DNA from: Candidatus Tokpelaia sp. JSC161
GTDB taxonomy: Bacteria > Pseudomonadota > Alphaproteobacteria > Rhizobiales > Rhizobiaceae
Assembly (NCBI GenBank): GCA_003331105.1
Contig: QEND01000001.1
Span: forward strand, 124,001 to 188,000
Direction: 5' to 3'
Length of the DNA: 64,000 nt
Shown: piece after piece, positions 59,411-64,000 of the stretch
How positions within the stretch are numbered: position 1 is the first letter of the stretch
How the letters are laid out: each line of letters starts with the position of its first letter
The notes under the pieces: generated by a model
What the model saw: only the letters and a program-made list of their open reading frames with translations
Told to the model about the DNA's origin: nothing
The model's database searches: none
Program-made: the position numbers and the translations under genes

Positions 59411-60028
59411 TCAAATTTTGTTTTCTATGCCTTTGTGCATGCGCTGGATGTTAGGAGAGTGCTTGAAGAGAATAATAAGACTCATGAGACTTATGCTGAT
59501 CAGTGGGATACTTGATAAGTGGAAGAACGCGATAAAGAGTGTAACTATGACTGCGATGAGAGAAGATAGTGAGGAATAACGGCTGATCAAGGCGATAAGA
59601 ACCCAAGTTAATATGAAAATAAGACCATAAGGTAATCCAATCCCTATGAGAATTCCTAGGTATGTTGCTACGCCTTTTCCTCCTTTAAATCTAAGCCATA
59701 TTGGGAATACATGTCCTAGGAAAGAAAAAAAAGCAGAAATGATGCCAAGATCTTCGTTTTGATTAGAAAAAATGATTAAGACGAGTAGCCCTTTTAATGT
59801 ATCGCATAGAAAAGTATAGGCAGCGATTTTATGGTTTCCGGTCCGGAGTACATTTGTTGCTCCGGTATTTCCTGACCCGATGTCACGGATATCTCCTAAT
59901 CCGGATAAACGGGTAAAAATAAAGCCAGAAGGAATGGATCCTATTGTATAACCAATGACTGTGCTAACGAGTAACAAAAATGGATGGATCATGTTAATAT
60001 GGGTTATAAGAGATAGTAGTGGATGCAT
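59411..60028 (-). CDS. plsY: Glycerol-3-phosphate acyltransferase PlsY
   Basis: Membrane enzyme acylating glycerol-3-phosphate with acyl-phosphate in phospholipid synthesis. 205 residues with five hydrophobic spans. GYTIGSIPSGFIFTRLSGLGDIRDIGSGNTGATNVLRTGN carries the first two catalytic loops (glycerol-phosphate binding), and KGGKGVATYLGI the acyl-phosphate site. ATG 60028 gives the longest form. ATG 59992 (MIHPFLLLVSTVIGY) matches relatives better but neither has a clear ribosome site. It lies 6 bases after pyrC. Confidence 0.93.
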   Translation of the reverse strand: MHPLLSLITHINMIHPFLLLVSTVIGYTIGSIPSGFIFTRLSGLGDIRDIGSGNTGATNVLRTGNHKIAAYTFLCDTLKGLLVLIIFSNQNEDLGIISAFFSFLGHVFPIWLRFKGGKGVATYLGILIGIGLPYGLIFILTWVLIALISRYSSLSSLIAVIVTLFIAFFHLSSIPLISISLMSLIILFKHSPNIQRMHKGIENKI

Positions 60029-60034
60029 CTATTA

Positions 60035-61384
60035 TTATACTTTGTTTCCTTGATATTTTTTGTAACTTAGTGATGCATTTTTAATATTCTCTAATCCATG
60101 AGAGTAGAAGACTATTTTTCCTTTTACCATGGTTGCTAAAACTCTTCCCTGGAAATGTATATTTTCGAATGGACTGTTTTTAGAGCATGAATTTAACCGA
60201 TCTACTTTTAGAATCCAAGGCTCGTGAAGATCAACGATGATCAGATCAGCGGATGCTCCAGGTTTTAAAGTTCCGGCATCGAGTCCAAAAATTTTTGCTG
60301 GTTTTGTTGATAAGCTGTCTATGAGTCTTGTGAGAGGTATAAGTCCGTTGTGATAAAGACGAAGAGCAGCTGCAAGAAGAGTTTCTAATCCAGTTGCGCC
60401 AGGTTGTGCATCAGAAAAAGGAAGTCTTTTTGTATCGGCTCCTTGTGGATCATGTGAGGAAACAATAATGTCAACGATGCCATCACGCAAGGCATTTACC
60501 ATGGCTATTCTATCTTCTTCTGCTCTTAGTGGTGGAGAAAGACGAAAAAATGTACGATATTCACCGATATCATTTTCATTGAGAGTGAGGTGATTAATTG
60601 ATACCCCAGCTGATACATTTTTTGTTTTTTCCTTAGCGTATCCTATTGCTTGGACTGACATAGCAGTAGAGATTTGGGAAGCATGATACTGAGCACCGGT
60701 TAATGTTGCAAGGCGTAAATCCCTTTCAAGTGGAATCACTTCTGCTTCACGAGGAATTCCAGAAAGTCCAAGCCAACTTGCCATAAGTCCAGCATTCATG
60801 ACACCATGAGCACTTAATTCTGCATCTTGTGTTTCATGTATAATTGGCATATCAAAGTCGCGTGCGTAGGTCATAGCGAGACGCATGAGATTAGCATTGT
60901 GGATAGTTTTTTTTCCTTCACTAAGAGCAATAGCTCCTACTTCTTTGAGAAGTCCGAATTCTGTTATTTGTTTCCCATTCATACCGCTGGTCAGCGAAGC
61001 GGTAGGGTAGATATTGACGAGAGCTGCTTCTTTTGCTGTTTGTAATACGAATTCAACTAAAGCGACATTGTCGATAACCGGCTGGGTATCTGGCATCATG
61101 ATAAAGGATGTAATTCCTCCTGTTGCTGCTGCGTAACTGGCGGAGGCAATGGTTTCACGGTGCTCTGCTCCTGGTTCCCCAACAAAAACTCTGGCATCGA
61201 CCAATCCAGGGAAAATAGCTTTTCCTTTCAGGTTGATGATATCTGCTTCATCAGGCATCCCTTGGTTTCGGACTTCATTTCCAGCGGCAAGGATTTTTCC
61301 TTCTGCAATGATTACATGACCGACTTCGTCTATATTCCGTGAAGGATCAACAATACGGGCATTTTTAAGCAGAATAGGTTTCAT
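60035..61384 (-). CDS. pyrC: Dihydroorotase-like protein PyrC, apparently lacking the catalytic HxH (PyrC' type)
   Basis: A 449-residue amidohydrolase-fold protein encoded directly after pyrB (one-base overlap). The class I dihydroorotase metal motif D-x-H-x-H-x-R-x-PG is replaced by VDARVFVGEPGAEHRETIAS, so the first metal-binding histidines are missing, as in rhizobial and pseudomonad PyrC' proteins, which support aspartate transcarbamoylase structurally. SSHDPQGADTKRLPFSDAQPGATGLET and the AGTLKPGASADLIIVDL ending match that group. If so, a separate catalytic PyrC should be encoded elsewhere. The gene is intact and clearly under selection. Confidence 0.88.
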   Translation of the reverse strand: MKPILLKNARIVDPSRNIDEVGHVIIAEGKILAAGNEVRNQGMPDEADIINLKGKAIFPGLVDARVFVGEPGAEHRETIASASYAAATGGITSFIMMPDTQPVIDNVALVEFVLQTAKEAALVNIYPTASLTSGMNGKQITEFGLLKEVGAIALSEGKKTIHNANLMRLAMTYARDFDMPIIHETQDAELSAHGVMNAGLMASWLGLSGIPREAEVIPLERDLRLATLTGAQYHASQISTAMSVQAIGYAKEKTKNVSAGVSINHLTLNENDIGEYRTFFRLSPPLRAEEDRIAMVNALRDGIVDIIVSSHDPQGADTKRLPFSDAQPGATGLETLLAAALRLYHNGLIPLTRLIDSLSTKPAKIFGLDAGTLKPGASADLIIVDLHEPWILKVDRLNSCSKNSPFENIHFQGRVLATMVKGKIVFYSHGLENIKNASLSYKKYQGNKV

Positions 61385-62328
61385 CAGCGCTCTCTCTGGG
61401 AATCGAGTAATGCTTCCATGACTGCCATACGTACAGCAATTCCCATTTTGACTTGTGTTTGAATGACACTTTGGGGTCCATCTGCAACAGATGATGAGAT
61501 TTCTACACCCCTGTTCATTGGTCCTGGATGCATGACAATACAGTCTGGTTTCGCTTTTTTTAGTTTTTCACGATCAAGGCCATAGAAATGAAAATATTCC
61601 CGTGTTGAAGGGATAAGAGCCTGTATCATTCTTTCATGTTGTAAGCGTAGCATCATGACAACATCGGCATCTTGTATCCCCTTTGTCATAGAATGGAATA
61701 CTGTTACGCTCATGTCCTCAATTCCTGTTGGTAACAGTGTTGAAGGTGCTACTATACGTACCTGTGCTCCTAGCGTATTAAGGCTGAGTATATTTGAGCG
61801 TGCTACACGGGAATGTAATATATCACCGCAAATCGCGACGATCAGGTTTTCAATTTTTCCTTTCGTTCGTCTAATTGTTAATGCATCAAGTAGTGCCTGT
61901 GTTGGATGTTCATGTGCGCCGTCACCGGCATTAATAACTGAACAGTCAACTTTTTGTGCTAATAAAGCTGCGGCACCAGCCGAGCTATGGCGAATTACTA
62001 AAATATCTGGAGACATAGCATTCAAGGTTATAGCGGTATCAATGAGTGTTTCACCTTTTTTGATTGATGAGTTTCCAATCAACATGTTGATAACATTCGC
62101 ACCAAGACGTTTACCTGCGATTTCGAAAGAGGATTGAGTTCGTGTTGATGCTTCAAAGAAAAGATTGACTTGTGTTTTCCCATGTAGAAGCGATTTTTTG
62201 TGTTTGTGTGAAAACGCTACGGTAGCATCAGCTCTGTCGAGAAGTGCTAGAATGGTAGTTTTGCTAAGATCCTTTATACCTAAAAGGTGAGGATAGGGCA
62301 AGATAGGGAAAGGATTTCTCTTTTTCAT
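61384..62328 (-). CDS. pyrB: Aspartate carbamoyltransferase catalytic subunit PyrB
   Basis: Joins carbamoyl phosphate and aspartate in pyrimidine synthesis. 314 residues. [20 protein letters not shown] opens the fold, [22 protein letters not shown] binds carbamoyl phosphate, [21 protein letters not shown] and [14 protein letters not shown] follow, and [17 protein letters not shown] is the aspartate loop. The Thr-Arg-Thr and His-Pro-Thr-Gln residues are present. It overlaps pyrC by one base, so the two are co-translated. Confidence 0.97.
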   Translation of the reverse strand: MKKRNPFPILPYPHLLGIKDLSKTTILALLDRADATVAFSHKHKKSLLHGKTQVNLFFEASTRTQSSFEIAGKRLGANVINMLIGNSSIKKGETLIDTAITLNAMSPDILVIRHSSAGAAALLAQKVDCSVINAGDGAHEHPTQALLDALTIRRTKGKIENLIVAICGDILHSRVARSNILSLNTLGAQVRIVAPSTLLPTGIEDMSVTVFHSMTKGIQDADVVMMLRLQHERMIQALIPSTREYFHFYGLDREKLKKAKPDCIVMHPGPMNRGVEISSSVADGPQSVIQTQVKMGIAVRMAVMEALLDSQRER

Positions 62329-62423
62329 ATAAATCTTTGGATAGTGTACAGTGTAGTGTACTCTTAAGAATAGCGGATAGCTTTCACTTTAGCAATGGTT
62401 GTATTGATGCGTGAACTTATGAT

Positions 62424-63071
62424 TTATTGGGGCATCTTCTGTATTTTAGGTCTAGCGAGCAATATTCCTTTACCTTGTTTTAGAACAACAGAAAGGGTTC
62501 CTTGGACTTGATTGGAAAGAGTCCAAGAAGAACCGAAATCAAGCAATTCTTTATACAAAGACCATTTTGCTCCATTAATTGATAAATTTTTCATTTTTGA
62601 GAATGCTACTATACTGAATGGAATGTTATCTGAAAAATCGAAGGTATGATGGCCAGCTGTTAAAGGCCATCCCTCTTCATATCCACTTGTTAATAATGTT
62701 GGAATACCTTTTAAGGCAAGTTTAATTGCTATTGTCATGTGATAAAGAACATGATCTGTTCTTTTTCCACCGAATGCACCGCATAGTACGAGATGCTCGG
62801 CTCCTCTTTCTAAAGCTGCATTGACAGCAATTTCACCGTCTGTTTTGTCTTTATCGGGTGGAAATGAAATTTTAGGGATATTTGAATAATTTTTGAGTAT
62901 ATTTTTTTGTGTTGAATCGAAGTCTCCGACCCACAATTCTGGTTTTAAATTTAATACAGCTGCATGACGTATGCCATGATCAGCAGCTATGACGCTTGTA
63001 TTAGAAAGTTGTAATTGTAGACGTTTTGTTCCAAGAACGGTTCCTCCTAAAAGAATTGTAAATTTTTTCAT
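62424..63071 (-). CDS. thiN: Thiamine pyrophosphokinase
   Basis: Converts thiamine directly to thiamine pyrophosphate using ATP. 215 residues. FTILLGGT and VIAADHGIRHAAVLNLKPELWVGDFDS carry the nucleotide-binding and acidic residues, FPPDKDKTDGEIAVNAALERGA the metal site, and FGGKRTDHVLYHM the thiamine pocket. It implies use of imported or salvaged thiamine. It lies between pyrB (95 bases) and sspB (33 bases) on the same strand, as in several rhizobia. Confidence 0.92.
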   Translation of the reverse strand: MKKFTILLGGTVLGTKRLQLQLSNTSVIAADHGIRHAAVLNLKPELWVGDFDSTQKNILKNYSNIPKISFPPDKDKTDGEIAVNAALERGAEHLVLCGAFGGKRTDHVLYHMTIAIKLALKGIPTLLTSGYEEGWPLTAGHHTFDFSDNIPFSIVAFSKMKNLSINGAKWSLYKELLDFGSSWTLSNQVQGTLSVVLKQGKGILLARPKIQKMPQ

Positions 63072-63104
63072 AATTGCTAAACTATGTGAGGTGTTCCAGG
63101 TTAA

Positions 63105-63605
63105 TTATTTTTTACGAAAAGCATCGAGCAAGACAATATCAGCGGGAGTTTTGTTTGAATTAGAGGATTCATTCTCTTTAGCTTTTTGGATTACTTTTAA
63201 TTCTGGGCTTTCTTTGATTCTTTCCATTTGTTTATGATATTCAACATGTTTGTGTTTTTTGAAAGAAGCTTCAAACGAAGCAATTGGATCATAAAATCCT
63301 TGTATGGCAGAAAAAGGAATCGTTAATTTTTCAGGAATATCTCCAAAAGAAAGGGTTACTCTAAAATGTTGTTTTTCTACAGATAAGTCCCAAAATTTGT
63401 GTTGTAATACGATAGTCATTTTATGAGGGTAACGTTCTCTCAGATTGCTTGACATCTGTACGCCGGAAAGGTGAGTCGAGAAAGTGATGAAGAAATGATG
63501 TTCTCCGGGAAGACCTCCTTTTTCTACGTTTTCTAGGACTTTACGGATTACATCACGTAATGCGTCCTGAACGAGTTGTTCATAACAAATTATGTTTTGA
63601 GCCAT
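63105..63605 (-). CDS. sspB: ClpXP adaptor protein SspB
   Basis: A 166-residue alphaproteobacterial SspB. It binds the ssrA tag on rescued proteins and delivers them to ClpXP. Residues about 1-130 form the substrate-binding fold (YEQLVQDALRDVIRKVLENV, HHFFITFSTHLSGVQMSSNL, YPHKMTIVLQHKFWDL, FSAIQGFYDP). The tail is long and polar and ends DIVLLDAFRKK, the short motif that docks on ClpX. It lies just beyond the 3' end of ssrA on the same strand, so tag donor and tag reader are adjacent. Confidence 0.94.
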   Translation of the reverse strand: MAQNIICYEQLVQDALRDVIRKVLENVEKGGLPGEHHFFITFSTHLSGVQMSSNLRERYPHKMTIVLQHKFWDLSVEKQHFRVTLSFGDIPEKLTIPFSAIQGFYDPIASFEASFKKHKHVEYHKQMERIKESPELKVIQKAKENESSNSNKTPADIVLLDAFRKK

Positions 63606-63681
63606 TGCTTCCCCTGAAAATTTTTACTTTAGGCATTGTTAAGATAAAAGCAATAGTGCAATAACAAGCAATAAAAAAAAA

Positions 63682-63715
63682 TAATGAAGGCTTCTGTTGC
63701 TAGGTGCCTTCAAAC
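63682..63715 (-). terminator. Rho-independent terminator of ssrA
   Basis: On the minus strand GAAGGC and GCCTTC arms pair around a 14-base loop and are followed by ATTATTTTTTTT. The stem overlaps the end of the tmRNA coding piece, as in other two-piece tmRNA genes. Confidence 0.75.
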
Positions 63716-63985
63716 CCCGCTTGCTTTTTGCGAGAAAACAAGACTTAAATTGAAGCAAGCTATGCCATTATGCAGCGATGCGTGCTTCCGCGTAGTTGTC
63801 GTTTGCAACTATTAAAACAGCCCGATAACGGTGGTACTATACCGGGTAAAAGAGCGATCTTTGAACTTCTTGTCGATCCTATTTCGCCCCCATTGTTTTC
63901 TTTGGTGGAGGCGCCGGGCACTGCCCCCGGGTCCAATAAGTCTATTACACCGTCAATTTATTACCATAGCTAATAGAGCCTTTAC
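63684..63985 (-). ncRNA. ssrA: Two-piece, circularly permuted tmRNA (alpha type); upstream end approximate
   Basis: Transfer-messenger RNA that frees stalled ribosomes and tags the peptide. Minus strand order is acceptor piece, spacer, coding piece. The acceptor piece ends CGCCTCCACCA at 63913-63903 (CCA encoded). An 11-base spacer (63902-63892) follows. The coding piece begins GGGGGCGAAATAGGATCGAC at 63891. The GGGGGCG start pairs with CGCCUCC and gives the G3-U70 pair needed by alanyl-tRNA synthetase. The tag frame is 63806-63768: ANDNYAEARIAA then TAA, the alphaproteobacterial ANDN tag. The 5' end of the acceptor piece is estimated near 63985 and may approach the window edge. Confidence 0.95.
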
Positions 63986-64000
63986 ATTATAAATAATTTA

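Noticed and set aside
63770..63973. Plus-strand 67-codon ORF at the end of the window
   Set aside because: It lies antisense to the tmRNA; its codons follow RNA structure and it matches no protein.
1..64000. Prophage, IS element, toxin-antitoxin or secretion island
   Set aside because: No transposase, integrase, terminase, attachment duplication or toxin family was recognised; the gene content is continuous rhizobial housekeeping.

Overview
The window reads as a chromosome segment from a reduced, AT-rich alphaproteobacterium of the Rhizobiales, most like the Liberibacter lineage. Supporting signs are the fused anthranilate synthase TrpE(G), the choXWV choline transporter, sitABCD next to a Mur-type Fur protein, the two-piece circularly permuted tmRNA with tag ANDNYAEARIAA, PopZ beside valS, and rhizobial gene neighbourhoods (argJ-GNAT-mutT, obg-proB-proA-nadD-rsfS, pyrB-pyrC-plsY-topA). 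Proline (proB, proA, proC) and tryptophan (trpE/G) genes are present, which would suit a culturable, less reduced relative such as L. crescens better than the obligate citrus pathogens. The species call is inference and was not tested by any search.

Layout. 1-6.6 kb: the end of a zinc-binding protein gene (znuA), secA, a parvulin, argJ, a diverged GNAT and a broken mutT. 6.7-14.2 kb, minus strand: a methyltransferase, rppH, ctpA, a probable rlmH relic, rsfS, nadD, proA, proB and obg. 14.8-19.1 kb, plus strand: a pcm-like methyltransferase, popZ and valS, with two gene-poor stretches of about 400-500 bases. 19.2-27.6 kb: tyrS, then mur convergent with sitABCD, a TPR lipoprotein, rpsU, three tRNAs (Leu, Arg, Pro), an NDUFS4-like complex I protein and an AI-2E family permease. 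27.7-30.1 kb: purM-purN and a ClpP paralogue. 30.2-38.3 kb, minus: ettA, two carboxynorspermidine (polyamine) genes, rpoD and dnaG. 38.4-48.3 kb: an MscS channel, trpE(G), choXWV, ftsK and ubiG. 48.5-56.9 kb, plus: lysC, ptsP, prfA-prmC, lepA and proC. 56.9-64 kb, minus: topA, plsY, pyrC, pyrB, thiN, sspB and the tmRNA gene ssrA.

How it fits together. Most genes are housekeeping: translation and ribosome rescue (prfA, prmC, ettA, lepA, obg, rsfS, ssrA with its adaptor SspB), replication and transcription (dnaG, rpoD, topA, ftsK), and biosynthesis of proline, pyrimidines, purines, arginine, lysine-family amino acids, tryptophan and polyamines. Metal and osmolyte supply is covered by Znu, Sit and Cho. 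Signs of genome decay recur at several junctions: mutT is frameshifted, the N-terminal box of popZ is lost, rlmH is probably a relic, and tolC, envC and dprA are missing from their usual rhizobial positions.

I did not find phage, IS elements, CRISPR, toxin-antitoxin modules or an evidently new system. The most distinctive signals are an RBS-sequestering palindrome and a separate dyad at the sitA promoter, an internal tandem duplication in choW, the decayed loci, and strong whole-window strand asymmetry.
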